A DNA stretch of 27,947 nucleotides. It comes from Ophiothrix spiculata (lineage: Eukaryota; Echinodermata; Ophiuroidea; Amphilepidida; Ophiotrichidae). The notes below the pieces were generated by a model. It was not told the DNA's origin, made no database searches, and saw nothing but the letters and a program-made list of their open reading frames with translations. The DNA lies in NCBI GenBank assembly GCA_000969725.1, contig JXSR01S019249.1; one strand, 5' to 3'. Shown piece after piece: positions 1 through 9,500 of this stretch (positions are counted from its first letter, which is position 1; the number at the start of each line of letters is the position of its first letter). The position numbers and the translations under genes were made by a program.

Positions 1-255
1 ATGATAGGAAAGGTGAAATAAATTGGCATATTCTTAAGACGATCAACAGAAAATATAGGGCTTACTAATCTTTGAACGCATTTATCTCAGTTATACGTTT
101 TACTCCCTGACAACCTTTAACGGACCATAACTTGACCTCGTGTGAAGTTTATTAAGGTGTTATTTTAATCCTTAAAGCATGGTCTTAGCAAATGAGTAAA
201 AAAGTGAAATTGACAAGAGCTGGCATTTACTGCTGTTTTTAGCTGGACGGTCACA
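1..255 (-). mobile_element. Family A DNA transposon copy, cut by window start
   Basis: This is a non-coding repeat matching, in reverse orientation, the copies at 12047-12721 and 18526-18950. Shared blocks include the segment around CTTTGAACGCATTTATCTCAG, the segment ACTCCCTGACAACC, and the terminus reading GGCATTTACTGCTG followed by GCTGGACGGTCACA. That terminus matches the family A TIR (TGTGACCGTCCAGC on the other strand), so 255 is taken as the element end. The other end lies outside the window. No open frame suggests a transposase, so it would be non-autonomous. Membership is clear by eye; the exact left extent is unknown. Confidence 0.7.
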
Positions 256-418
256 TATATAACAGCTTTTACGTATCCGTAAGAGTTTCCTTGGGTGCCC
301 GTGAAGCAACCAAACAACAAACTCTGATTTATTTCAATCTGCGTTGATTAACTTACATATTTGAATAACATATGTTAAATGCACAAATTTGTTATACTTA
401 TCTATCAATTCAGTCATT

Positions 419-1792
419 TGTAGCCTCGTCTATGCAGGGGGGATTCCCCGTTGCATAAAAATGCAAAAGCAAACGACCCAAGGCATTTGGATAATCTCTT
501 TTACACTCTTTTGCGGTCATTCTGATGAAAACATTAGGGAGGTACCACCTAAGGTGGGGTTAGGGTAGGGTAGGCCGTCAAAGTTCGGGTTTAGGAGGGG
601 GCCGGGTGATGAGGCCCCGGAAAATTTTAAGTCGCCATTTTGAAAAATGAAGAGTTGACTTGCAAAACGGCTTACATCAATTTTGCCCTTTTTGAGTAAA
701 GGGCAAAAAATTGCTTGGACATCAAAATGTGTTGCAAAATTCCTAATAATAATTGTTTTAATTTCTTTAAAAATATGTCTTTAAAAATAAGGTGTAATTT
801 AGATAATTCATCAAATAGTGTTTTATTAATCGAATATTGATTTTCTGTTGAAAATGGATGTAAGTCGTTTTGCAGGACAACTCATCTAATTTCAACTTAA
901 CAACCATCTATCTTTCAAATGTTTGCAACATTTCTTTTTTAATTCTTTATTAGGCTAGGATATACTTTATAAATACCAACTGTCAATATCTGGGCATGTT
1001 TAATAAAAAGGTTACCATATATGGGCATTATGTCCTTTTATGCCCGAATATGGCCATCGTATTACCATATTTGGGCATCATAGTAAAATTTTCGGGATGT
1101 TAACCCACTTAGGGATATTTTTTCAACATTTTTTTTTTGCCAGGATGATACACAAGTTCTAAGCCGTTTTGCAATTAAGCTCTTCAAATATATGCATGCT
1201 TTGCAGCTGAAACTTGCAGTGCATGTTAGAATTATCATTTTTCTTCTTTATTAGCAAAAAACCTCGACGAAAATCCATTTTTTAGAACTTTTATAACAAA
1301 ATTATAAATTTGGTGGCCATTTTGCCAAAATCTCGAGACGAAATTTATGATGTCATAACTGCATAATGCCTTTGCCGATCTTTGTGATCTTTGTGATAAG
1401 GGATGACCATTATACCTGTCTATTGATAGCAAAACCATGTTCATAGGGGGGTCCGTTCCAAATTTGTTATGGCTCAGCCCGAAAGGGGGGACTTTGAAGA
1501 TGATATCAATTTTGATTTTATCATTTCATCAGTTACAGCTTTTGCTAAGCTTTAAAATGGCACCTTACTTTATAAAGTTGATCATGGTGATCAAATTTTA
1601 CAATAGAAAATCTGCTGGAAATTCTGATTATTTTCCAAATTTTTCCTGCCTATTTTCATCAGTTTTTCGAAAAGTGTTCTGTCGCAAAGTCCCCCTTCTC
1701 GGGATGAGTCATCACATTTGTTTTGGGGGTTGCAACAACATCCCTTGGGTAGACGTTTTACAAAAAATAGAGCCTGGGTAGGCGATGGTTAA
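419..1792 (+). mobile_element. Family B (piggyBac-like MITE) copy with nested insertion
   Basis: The left end reads TGTAGCCTCGTCTATGCAGG, a decayed form of the TTAACCCTCGTC terminus. The right end reads CCTGGGTAGGCGATGGTTAA, whose reverse complement is TTAACCATCGCCTACCCAGG. The right TTAA is intact at 1789-1792 and the left one is mutated. The internal order matches the intact copy at 20681-21294: a segment with AAACGACCCAAGGCATTTGG, then TTGCGGTCATT, GGTACCACCTAAGGTGGGGT, AGTCGCCATTTTGAAAAA, a TAGAACTTTTATA segment and a TGATGTCA core. It is much longer than other copies because a 537-bp element sits at 649-1185. Open frames here (for example 1437-1781) lie in repeat sequence and are judged spurious. 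The piggyBac assignment rests on TTAA plus CCYT-type ends, not on a transposase. Confidence 0.78.
649..1185. mobile_element. TIR element nested inside family B copy
   Basis: The ends are inverted repeats of about 26 bp with about four mismatches. The left end starts GAAGAGTTGACTTGCAAAAC and continues GGCTTA. The right end starts TAAGCCGTTTTGCAATTAAG and finishes CTCTTC. A possible 4-bp target duplication, AAAT, flanks it (645-648 and 1186-1189). The uninterrupted family B copy near 15630 reads TTTTGAAAAAATGTATGCAT across the same point, which supports a clean insertion. A third TIR-like block at 858-886 suggests a shorter unit (649-886) inside the longer one. A hairpin with complementary TTTTGCCCTTT/AAAGGGCAAAA arms lies at 678-713. 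No transposase is visible. The superfamily is not assigned. Confidence 0.7.
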
Positions 1793-1810
1793 TAAATACA
1801 GGTTTCAACC

Positions 1811-2665
1811 ATGAGAAATGACCTGTTGTCGCCAAGACACTTAGACCATTTGAAATCAGCTACAGAAAGAGTACTTCAGTCTTTCAGACTATGTTGTATC
1901 GAGCAATGCAGCTTAATTTTCACTAATTCTTATGACAGGGAGGGCAAGGATGTTTATACTAAAACACAACACATTTATTGTTCATATTCTCAATGTTTAT
2001 ATTTCCCCGAAGCTGTTATATCCACCATCGTGATAAACTCATAGTTAGATCAAAATATAGTAGAACACTTCGATTCCATCAGATAAATAATGTCTTGTAT
2101 TTGACAAGTCTGTCTTAAAATTGATATCCTAGAAGAACATTCTGCACGATTGTAAATAAAACTATATTGCAATTTTTGGCTCAAATAAGTTTCCAAAAGC
2201 ACTGACAAGCAGTTTTGTTTATTTGATGCTCCGATGAAGTCACCAATATCTTCAGAAAATGGTGCTGCTTAATTATATACATGTAGAGTTTGAGATATTG
2301 ATGTATATGAATCATGAGTGATGTTGCTTTCTTGTACAAAAATGTTGATGTTTGAAACTATTCAATTGTAAGACGAACTAATACAAATATTTTCTTATGG
2401 AAAACAAACACTATGGATGATGCCCAATTAATCTGTCATCAAGCACATTGTAAAATCCTCTCTTCCGTTTCTTCCTTTTGTTTTGAACAACGATATACAG
2501 AATTAACACATACCGATGGTATAATGCTTACGCAAACGTGATTAAAAAAACAGTAACAATCAACTGATTTGCTGTATAATACAACTTAATAATGATTGAT
2601 CACGTATGTGTCGTTCTCCAGATCAAGGACTGCGTAGAAAATATTATTATTCATTAGTACATCTG
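1811..2665. repeat. Duplicated block, copy 1 (pairs with 10450-11700)
   Basis: A stretch of unique-looking DNA recurs in the same order and orientation about 8.6 kb downstream. Shared blocks include ACACTTCGATTCCATCAGAT at 2066 versus 10719, the following TAAATAATGTC(T/A)TGTATTTG, GACAAGTCTGT, and later AACAAACACTATG(G/A)AT at 2402 versus 11465 and CTGTCATCAAG. Copy 1 lacks the family A insertion present in copy 2, so it serves as an approximate empty site. The 77-codon open frame at 1811-2044 is not conserved in frame in copy 2 and is judged spurious. It could be an old local duplication or two copies of an unrecognised dispersed repeat. Confidence 0.65.
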
Positions 2666-2701
2666 TTTAATATTTAAAATTTGTTATAAAAAAAAAATTC
2701 A

Positions 2702-3170
2702 CTTGATTTCCAGAAGTCATGTTGTGGTCTGTCAAAGGTTGTCAACAAGTAAAATTTATAACTGAGATAAACGCGTGCAAATACAAATACATGAATACAG
2801 TATTCACTAGTGATTTCCTGAATGCACATCCCCTTACCGTTGAGTTATTTCATTCATGCGTACCAACACCGGTTAAATCATGACAATTATAATACCCCTG
2901 TCGTTGAGTATGACGTTTCGTCAAACTTTTGTGGTTTTATTAATTTTTAAGGGTTTTTCAGATGGAAAATAGTCGAATTGAACGAGTGGATATGGTATTT
3001 TATATTTCTTTATCTTGAAATGGAACTTTACTGTTTTAAGGTAAGCACAGGGGTTGTGAATCTGACGAAAATCAATTTTGGCAAATTACGCCCTTAACAT
3101 GCATTTTCACCTAGAGGACAAAATGATGTTTCCTGCATTTACGGCTCGTTTGAGATGAATGATGCCATAA
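2702..3170 (+). mobile_element. Degenerate family A copy
   Basis: The sequence matches the family A copy at 18526-18950 in the same orientation: GATTTCCAGAAG, GTCTGTCAAAGGTTGTCA, ACTGAGATAAACGCG, TCTTGAAATGGAACTTTACTG, GTAAGCACAGGGGTTGTGAA, GGCAAATTACG and GCATTTACGGCTCGTTTGA. About 150 bp more than in the reference copy separates the halves (roughly 2781-2995), so something was inserted or the other copies lost it. The left terminus is missing and no TA duplication is visible. It is non-coding. Confidence 0.65.
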
Positions 3171-3445
3171 TTATATTGTCTTGTGAAAACGAAAAAATGT
3201 TTATTTCCAGTTTGTTACACGCCCGCTTCACTCTTTGACACTACACAAACTTTTCATAAGTATTGCACCATACCGTAAATCCTGATGTTTGCTTTTATAA
3301 CTCATTCAGATTCAGATTTATTTTATTATTTATTCATTCATAGTTAATATTCAATTGTTTTCATAGCTGAGCAATATGTTTCCCACTAATCGTTTCTTGC
3401 ATTAAAACAGTTCCTTTAGCTTATTTTGCTCAAAAGAAAATTGTT

Positions 3446-3631
3446 GTGGCGTTCAAAATGGCGACGATACGAACGCTAATGAATGAAGACCTCAGGCACA
3501 TTGTAGCGCTGAGGAACGAAGAAATCATTTCGTCTTGTGTAGATATGCGTTTTGTTCTTGTTGTAAAAGTATTTCTGGAATTGGTAGACGTCAAGGGGAT
3601 TTTAGTAATGCATATAACTGGCGTATTATAA
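3446..3631 (+). other. Weak candidate coding exon, unrecognised
   Basis: An open frame of 61 codons sits in a locally less AT-rich patch. The second ATG (3458) has a good animal start context (AAAATGGCG). The peptide begins MATIRTLMNEDLRHIVALRN and matches no family I know. The opposite strand is open over the same interval (3430-3672), which lowers the coding case. No strong splice donor follows and there is no neighbouring exon to join it to. It may be a first exon, a transposon remnant or chance. Confidence 0.12.
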
Positions 3632-3796
3632 GCAGTCGTCCTTGAAAGACAGCACATATGGAAAACCGTCAATCATATTGCAAAATAGGCATTTGCCATT
3701 TTACCCATTGGTCTTTTTGGTCGCTCAGTACCGCCCGGAAATTTGAAATACCTGCGTGTAATTTTTGGAATTACTATTTAATGATTGTAGACTCAC

Positions 3797-3913
3797 ATGT
3801 GTAACGAAAGGGAAACAAATGACCACGATTGCACACGGACAGCGACGAGTTGGGATGACAAATTGGTCGAGGAACGTGACAGCGGCCCTGAAACGCCATA
3901 TAGTTTTCATTAA
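3797..3913 (+). other. Very short acidic open frame, probably chance
   Basis: An ATG-to-TAA frame of 38 codons encodes a strongly hydrophilic peptide (start MCNERETNDHDC, end PETPYSFH). It lies in a locally GC-richer island about 170 bp downstream of the open frame at 3446-3631, but no splice sites linking the two are evident. The composition is unusual for this AT-rich region, which is the only reason it is noted. No family is recognised. Confidence 0.08.
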
Positions 3914-5496
3914 GGAGTATGGGTCTAATTAAGTTTTGATAATTAAAGAATACGTGTTTTGAGTGTTAAATATGACGGCTACGACCATTTTAACCTTTCT
4001 TTGATAACAACAATTTGTGTATATCTCATGGTTTGAATTTCATTGGTATGTAATGAATCGAATAACTTGCGACAATTGACGGGAATATCGATAACATCCA
4101 ATTTATCGTCATTCTCAAGAAACCAATGTTAATATTTGAGGAACATATCAACAGTTTGTGAATAACCACTTATGTTTCTTGAAAATGACGTCACACTCGA
4201 CTGCACACACGTTTTTGATGACAGGGGGACTTCGAAAAGCGTTAGCAATATCAATTAAAATACATATGCGCATTTATACATTTATACATGTATACGCAAA
4301 TATGAAGACACGTGAGTTAACATTAACCGACAAGTCTTGAATAACAAACATATCAAGAGACGGGAGTTGATTGATCTTACATCTGATCCTCGACAGATAT
4401 CAGCTCTCAAACAATTGCTTATTCTGAATGGCATTATATAAGTGCGCAGCCGCCATCAATAAATGGTATGGCTTGCACCCTAATTATTTAAATAAATGGA
4501 AATTAATCAAAATAATTAAAGAAAAGAATCATGAAAACAACTTCATTAGTTATCATTAAAACTTCCATAACATTTTTTCATACCAACGTTTTAAAACCGC
4601 TATTCAAATGTTGCGCCAAAACCAAAGTCGGCGATGTTGCAATACATATGACGAGTGTGCGGAGCTTTTGAGCTATCAAATATTTGGTGCAACAATATTT
4701 GTTATTACATTGATTCAAATTATTCATCGTTTAATCAATAACGATTCTTGGTGTTGTAAATCACCAAATATTGAGCATCAAAAATTAATTTGTGGTGTAT
4801 TTAATTTTCACCACCATACCTCCGTTATTAATAGGAAATACATTGGGACTACATATCAGATTATAAGATAACAAAGACTTGTTGGACCAAAATTTGTCGG
4901 TAGCTCATAAGAATCATGATTGAACCCTATGCCAGGTTTGATGGACACAAACTCTTAACCCAAGGACACGTAAAAGTAACTTAAGATTCATTTTACGCAT
5001 TTAGATTGGAGTTTCACGTCACATTTTGAGCATTAAATTTAATTGAGAGTACTTGCTGAAACAAAAATCTTCGTTTCTTGAAAGGTTTAAAGGCTTTGAC
5101 GTAAATCACTGCAGGCTCTCCTCATTAAACCATAGTTAGGTGTAAATTTGACGTCTCCAGAGAACATGTATGCTATTTCAGGTGAACTTTGCTTTTGCAG
5201 AGACAAGTGATAAGTAGATTACTCTATGGGAATGGCAAGGTGGTTTTCATTGCATAGGCATACAACTAGTTTACTTGAATTGACTGCACTTATATTAAAC
5301 AGAGTTATCTGTATTCGGTGTAAAACTCAATACTTGTGAGTAAATCAACTTCTGATTGATATAGCATCAGATATTTTGTCACCAAACGATCAGCATAAGT
5401 ACATCTAATCTCCTAAATCAGCTGAAATGTGGAGGGTTCTTGATTTTTAATTAAATACTAATATTCCCAACAAATGATGCTAATAGTTGATAATAA

Positions 5497-5504
5497 GAAA
5501 CGAG
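5497..5504. repeat. 8-bp target-site duplication, left copy
   Basis: The octamer GAAACGAG immediately precedes the CAGGGCCG terminus and is repeated exactly at 6012-6019 after the other terminus. An 8-bp duplication is the hallmark of hAT transposition. Confidence 0.9.
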
Positions 5505-6011
5505 CAGGGCCGAACGAAGGCAATGTAAGCTAAGGGGGGCAAACACGTTTTGCGTCCCGATATCAGACCAAATTCAAGTTTCGTCCCGATATATACCGTC
5601 AGTCGCGGCGCAAGGAATGAGGGATTAAACTTTGGGAAAATGAAACAATTGGAGGCAAACGAAATTGGAATGAAATGGTTGGTGGATAACTCATTGGATT
5701 TGTTTGTAGTGCACCCGTGGTTTTCTTATTTTTACTAAAAAGTGATATAAACCTTGAAAAAATTGGCTTACTTTGTGTAAACATTGCCAAAAAAATGATT
5801 TTTTTGACCTTTTTATTTGAATTATCAATAGCGGGACGATAAATTTGTTTAAAACTGACAAAGGGTAAGTAATCCAGGGACATTAGTTTATTTAAATGAG
5901 TATAAATTACTAAAATATAGTCCGATATTATGATTTTTTTTTGTCCCGTTGGCGTTCCGCTATTTTGCGCCAGAGGGGGCAAGTGCTGCCCCCCTGCTTC
6001 GTACGGCCCTG
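5505..6011. mobile_element. Non-autonomous hAT transposon (507 bp)
   Basis: The left end reads CAGGGCCGAACGAAGG. The right end, reverse-complemented, reads CAGGGCCGTACGAAGC, giving a TIR of about 15 bp with one mismatch in a CAGGG-type terminus. A perfect 8-bp duplication GAAACGAG flanks it on both sides. Together these place it in the hAT superfamily. At 507 bp it cannot encode a hAT transposase (normally 500-700 residues). The 127-codon minus-strand frame at 5599-5982 has no zinc-finger BED or RNase H-like motif that I recognise and is taken as chance. The identical flanking octamers suggest a fairly recent insertion. Confidence 0.9.
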
Positions 6012-6019
6012 GAAACGAG
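6012..6019. repeat. 8-bp target-site duplication, right copy
   Basis: Exact repeat of GAAACGAG at 5497-5504. It directly abuts the TA that begins the next element at 6020. Confidence 0.9.
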
Positions 6020-7017
6020 TAGGGGAGGGTGGGGTGGGTTGTCCCCCCCTTTTTGTTTGAACGCCCCTGTATTGGAGAGGTTAAGGTCTAGAAGATTTTC
6101 CTGTTAACACAAGATAGATATGTACCCAAGCTATGTTTTATGTGAATACTAAGACTCTGCGGCTTATCGTATTTAAATAATTAAAAAAATAAAATATGTT
6201 GTCAATAGGGCCAACTTACCCCGCATGCGGGGTAAGTTGGCCCACCCAGTGGGGTGAGTTTTTCCCATTTACAAAAAAAGAGTCGTACTCATTTTACCGT
6301 GACACATTTCATACAATATGTTTTTTTAAGTGAGCACGGGAATGTTCTGCATACATAAATGTCCTTTTGAGATGAAATGCCATAATAAATTAATACAATA
6401 TCGATCTTTTAAAAAGATACGTTGTGACCTACAGTGTTATCTGCATGCAATATATGCAATATAGGCCTACCAGTGTCATTTAAGACTCCTTGCGTCTTGT
6501 TATACGCATCTATTTACTTGTTTAGAATTAAAATCGTGTTAAAACGTCATAAATGGTATTGTGCTAGAGTCTGAGTAGGTTATCATACCATCTTGGGCAA
6601 ATTCGCCATAGGGCCAACTTACCCCATATGGTAGGGGGCCAACTCGCCCCGTAGTCCCAGTTTTGACTTAACCTCATGGTATACCAACAAAACAAAGGAT
6701 AAAGTGGATTTGATCCCATGACATGTTGGACATGTACCATAGCTCGTAATCAATAATAATAACTTGGACTACGAAGTAATATCTTGACACTAGTACAAAA
6801 TTACGTTTGCTAAAAAAGTTTACTTAGGTAACTCAAAAACTCGTTTTACTGATAACTCACACAAAGAGATGAGTTGGGTTTTGTAAATTTTATGGTAAAT
6901 TTGATGCATTATATATGACCAAAAATCACCAGTAACATTATTCTTTCTAGGTCACGTGAGCAGAAACTCGTGGTGGGCTAACCCACCCCGAGGGCCAACC
7001 CACCCCACCATCCCCTA
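6020..7017. mobile_element. TIR element of 998 bp with TA flanks
   Basis: The left end reads TAGGGGAGGGTGGGGTGGGT followed by TG. The right end reverse-complemented reads TAGGGGATGGTGGGGTGGGT followed by TG: a TIR of about 22 bp with one mismatch. Both ends carry TA, compatible with a TA target duplication as in Tc1/mariner-like or ISL2EU-type elements; the superfamily is undecided. The interior holds recurring GGGCCAACTTACCCC motifs at 6208 and 6608, with variants near 6631 and 6972, probably subterminal binding sites. No transposase frame is present, so it is non-autonomous. Confidence 0.8.
6208..6243. repeat. Perfect 36-bp palindrome
   Basis: The sequence starts GGGCCAACTTACCCCGC and its second half is the exact reverse complement, ending GCGGGGTAAGTTGGCCC, with an ATGC-type centre and no spacer. 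It lies about 190 bp inside the left end of the 998-bp element. Each strand also carries GGTAAGT, a perfect match to the metazoan 5' splice-site consensus. It could extrude as a cruciform; whether it does is unknown. Confidence 0.95.
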
Positions 7018-7222
7018 TTATAAATACTCATTTGCGGTAATTAAAGAAAACAGTAGCTTTCCGAGGTTGGAGCTCATTTTATTTCCAAAACAGAACAAAG
7101 ATATATGAGGGGTGCTCTGGCAAAATGAGCGGAAAGCCGGTGATTTCAAAATTTAATTTATGACATACTTTAATTTTCTATAATCTTAACTTTTGAAAGA
7201 TAAATGACTAATGAATGATTCA

Positions 7223-7905
7223 TTGTCGCATAAAAACGCAAACGAATATGACCTAAGGGTTTTGGGTAGTGGTGAGTTAATTCTTTGCGACCATTGTACC
7301 GAAAACAATTTGTACGTACCACCTTCAAAGGGTTCAGGGTGTTCCTTAAAAATTCAAAGGTAAGAGAGGGGGGTTGCCACCACAAGAAATTTAAAGTCGC
7401 CATTTTTGAAAATATCAACATGTTATGGACCTTAAACTTACGGGACATCTAAGAAACTCAATGTTCCTACTTTATACGTGGCCAAGCGGTAAGAGCACGG
7501 GTCTCGTAATACAGATGTTGTGGGTTCGAGACCCGGGCCAGGCGGTTTACGTCTCCTTGTTTCCTTCGGCAAGAAACTTTATTTTAATGGTCCTTGGATT
7601 GGATAGTCACGTTAAGCCGTCGGTCCCCTGTGCGAATGTTCCTTCTTTGGGCGCTGCATACAATGTATACCTGGTGAGTCTATAGGCAACAAATTGGGTA
7701 AATATTTTGATATACAGAACTTTTACGGCAAAATTAAGATTTGGTCGCCATTTTACCCCAAATCACGATCTTCAAAATCGAAAGTACTTTTAAAGACGTC
7801 ATAATTACGTAACGTCTTTTTGGCATCAATGGAAAGACTATACTCTACCCTCTACTATTTTATTAAAACAACTTAACTTTGGGGCTTTTAACCACCTCCC
7901 TCTTG
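7223..7905 (+). mobile_element. Family B copy interrupted by a SINE
   Basis: Family B blocks appear in order: GCATAAAAACGCAAACGA, TTGCGACCATTGTACC, GTACCACCTTCAAAGGG, GGGGGGTTGCCACC, AGTCGCCATTTTTGAAAA, ACTTACGGGACA. After the SINE they resume with AGAACTTTTACGGCAAAA, GGTCGCCATTTT, AGACGTCATAATTACGTAAC and AACTTTGGGGCTTTTAACC. The terminal repeats are not recognisable, so the ends are approximate and the copy is old. It is non-coding; the 92-codon minus-strand frame at 7170-7448 falls within it. Confidence 0.7.
7474..7715 (+). mobile_element. tRNA-derived SINE (tRNA-Thr-like head)
   Basis: The head has a type 2 RNA polymerase III promoter: A box TGGCCAAGCGGT at 7479-7490 and a perfect B box GGTTCGAGACC at 7523-7533. 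A CTCGTAA anticodon-loop-like heptamer (7503-7509, CGT in the anticodon position) resembles tRNA-Thr(CGT). The cloverleaf arms do not pair well, so this is not a functional tRNA. The body continues with GGCAAGAAACTTTATTTTAA, TTGGATTGGATAGTCACGTT and AAGCCGTCGGTCCC, an arrangement I recall from invertebrate tRNA-SINEs (not checked). It sits inside a family B copy. The open frame at 7425-7685 is a by-product. The 3' end is estimated. Confidence 0.75.
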
Positions 7906-8285
7906 ATGAAATACGTTTAAAAAATACCTGTCAGAATATCTGGCAATAACAATTAGCTGCAAATCGAATTCAAAGTTACTGATTACCACACAAGGCTTAG
8001 CAGTGGGACAAAATTCAGATATAAATGAATCACTAGCAGATCAATATCTCTTTCCGCTACATTTAATTCGCATAAAGAATACATGCGTATTGAATACTTT
8101 ACTTTCAATTAGACAGCATGATTGTGTATGCAAGACTGACCATCGGAAGGCCTGTGTTGAGGCTATGAATACCTGAACGGCAAAGTTGTAAAAAAAAAAA
8201 TCAGTAACCCGATTATTTCGGTGTCTTTACTCTTAAATCAATCTATTGAACGTTTAAAATGAAAAGAAGTGAAGAAAAAAAAAGG

Positions 8286-8400
8286 TTGCCTCGCGGACTC
8301 GAACTCGGCCGCAGAAAATGATATGACGCTGGATATGACATAATTGGCCTGATACAAATTTGTCATGCACAGAGCTTTAGACCGCTCGGCCACACTTCTC
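8286..8400 (-). ncRNA. Degenerate tRNA-like pol III unit
   Basis: On the minus strand an A-box-like TGGCCGAGCGGTC is followed about 86 bp later by a B-box-like AGTTCGAGTCC, then GCGAGGCAACC and a run of nine T, a pol III terminator. The A box resembles Leu/Ser-type tRNAs, and the A-B distance would need an intron or long variable arm. The acceptor and T stems do not pair properly (only one good closing pair in the T arm). I therefore read it as a tRNA pseudogene or a tRNA-derived SINE head rather than a working tRNA. Confidence 0.45.
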
Positions 8401-9319
8401 GCTGTGAGAACATGGGAATTTAACGTTACTTACAGATCAATAAAAGTTTAGCCAAAACAATATACTTCTTGTCGGTCTGTTTAATTCTGGCAGTTACGCT
8501 TGCGCGATGCATGAGGGCTTTGGATCGGTATTGTGCATAGTAATTACCTTTCGCGCTATGCAGTATGTTATGCGAAACTGGCGAAAGAAATTATTAATGA
8601 GGACTTCATTCTATGTTGCTATTGTTGAACATGCACAATGCAATTCCTAATTTCGTCATTGTGAAAAATCCAACTCAATTGATTTTGATGTATTTGGTAT
8701 CAAATCAATCCTTGATAAATATAATATCTCGGATTGGTCATAAGATTGTACTAATGATTAAATAATTCAAAAAAACTTACCTAGAACGACTTTGCCGTTT
8801 TGTGTTTTTCTTCTGCAAAAACCTTTTCAGCATTGAAAATGTTAACTTCTTGAATCGATATCGTGACGTCAAAATGGAAACATTTGTATAGCCGTGGGTG
8901 CTTTCAAGAGACTGTCGTCACACGTGGTGATTCCTTATAGTACAAATGAGTACATTTATCGATGAGCACCGGAATCTTTTCTCGATATCAGTTGTTTCTA
9001 AGGTTTGTGACCAACAAGTGTGATAGCAAAAGGTTGACGTATTAACATCTAAGTGGTCAAAGTCTGCCATATGTCCTTTAGTGGTCGGGGGGCCCATATG
9101 GACCCAACACCGGAAAAGCTATTTAGCGAAAGATCGTTTACGTTGAAATCACGTTGACTGGAAACTAGAAGCAATTACAAATACAGACGAAACACAAAGA
9201 TATAGTAGAGCCTTTATTTGTCTTCTCAAAAAAGTGTCTATTTCAGTATTGACTAAATATGTCTTTGTTCATTTCGATCCAGCTGTAATATCAGCAATTT
9301 TTTTCTTGAACTATATCTG
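8401..9319. other. No gene seen
   Basis: AT-rich DNA without a long open frame or a repeat shared with the rest of the window. Isolated items are a GTGACGTCAA CRE-like box near 8863 and a direct repeat of AAATACATGC just past the end of the stretch (about 9330). Confidence 0.5.
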
Positions 9320-9500
9320 AAATACATGCAAATACATGCAAAGGTCGTAATTTTACAAATCCATTTATTGCAGATTCTTTATACTTGCTACAGACATCCG
9401 TAAAATTAAATTTGAGGAAAGTGATCCGAAACATGAAAGTGCATATTTGTCTAAAGACAAAGATGTTGCATTTACGGCTGGTTAAAGATGAGTTGTCACA
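9320..9500 (-). mobile_element. Degenerate partial family A copy
   Basis: It matches the reverse-oriented copy at 11053-11446 in fragments: AATACATGCAAAGGTCGTAA (versus ACATGTCAAGGTCGTAAATT), CCATTTATTGCAGATTC, ACTTGCTACAGACATCCG, GAAACATGAAAGTGCATAT, and GTTGCATTTACGGCTGGTTA near the terminus, ending GTTGTCACA. The central part is missing or highly diverged. It is non-coding. Confidence 0.5.

Larger units (their letters stand above)
3171..5496. other. Non-repeat AT-rich stretch without recognisable gene
   Basis: Apart from two weak open frames (3446-3631, 3797-3913) I see no gene. Small structures include an imperfect inverted pair GTCATTCTCAAGAAAC (about 4109) and GTTTCTTGAAAATGAC (about 4171). 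There is also a TATATAAG box near 4436 with no transcript evidence. The 87-codon frame at 4608-4871 is cysteine/histidine-bearing but resembles nothing known. This could be intron or intergenic DNA. Confidence 0.5.

Noticed and set aside
556..574. Telomere-like GGGGTTAGGGTAGGGTAGG
   Set aside because: It is short and present in only one family B copy, at a hypervariable G-rich position; not a telomeric array.
1437..1781. 114-codon plus-strand open frame
   Set aside because: It is entirely inside the right half of a family B repeat; sister copies do not keep the frame.
5599..5982. 127-codon minus-strand open frame as a transposase
   Set aside because: It lies wholly in a 507-bp hAT derivative, shows no BED finger or RNase H-like motif, and is too short for a hAT transposase.
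7474..7545. Functional tRNA-Thr gene
   Set aside because: Promoter boxes are good but acceptor and anticodon stems do not pair, and a SINE body follows directly.
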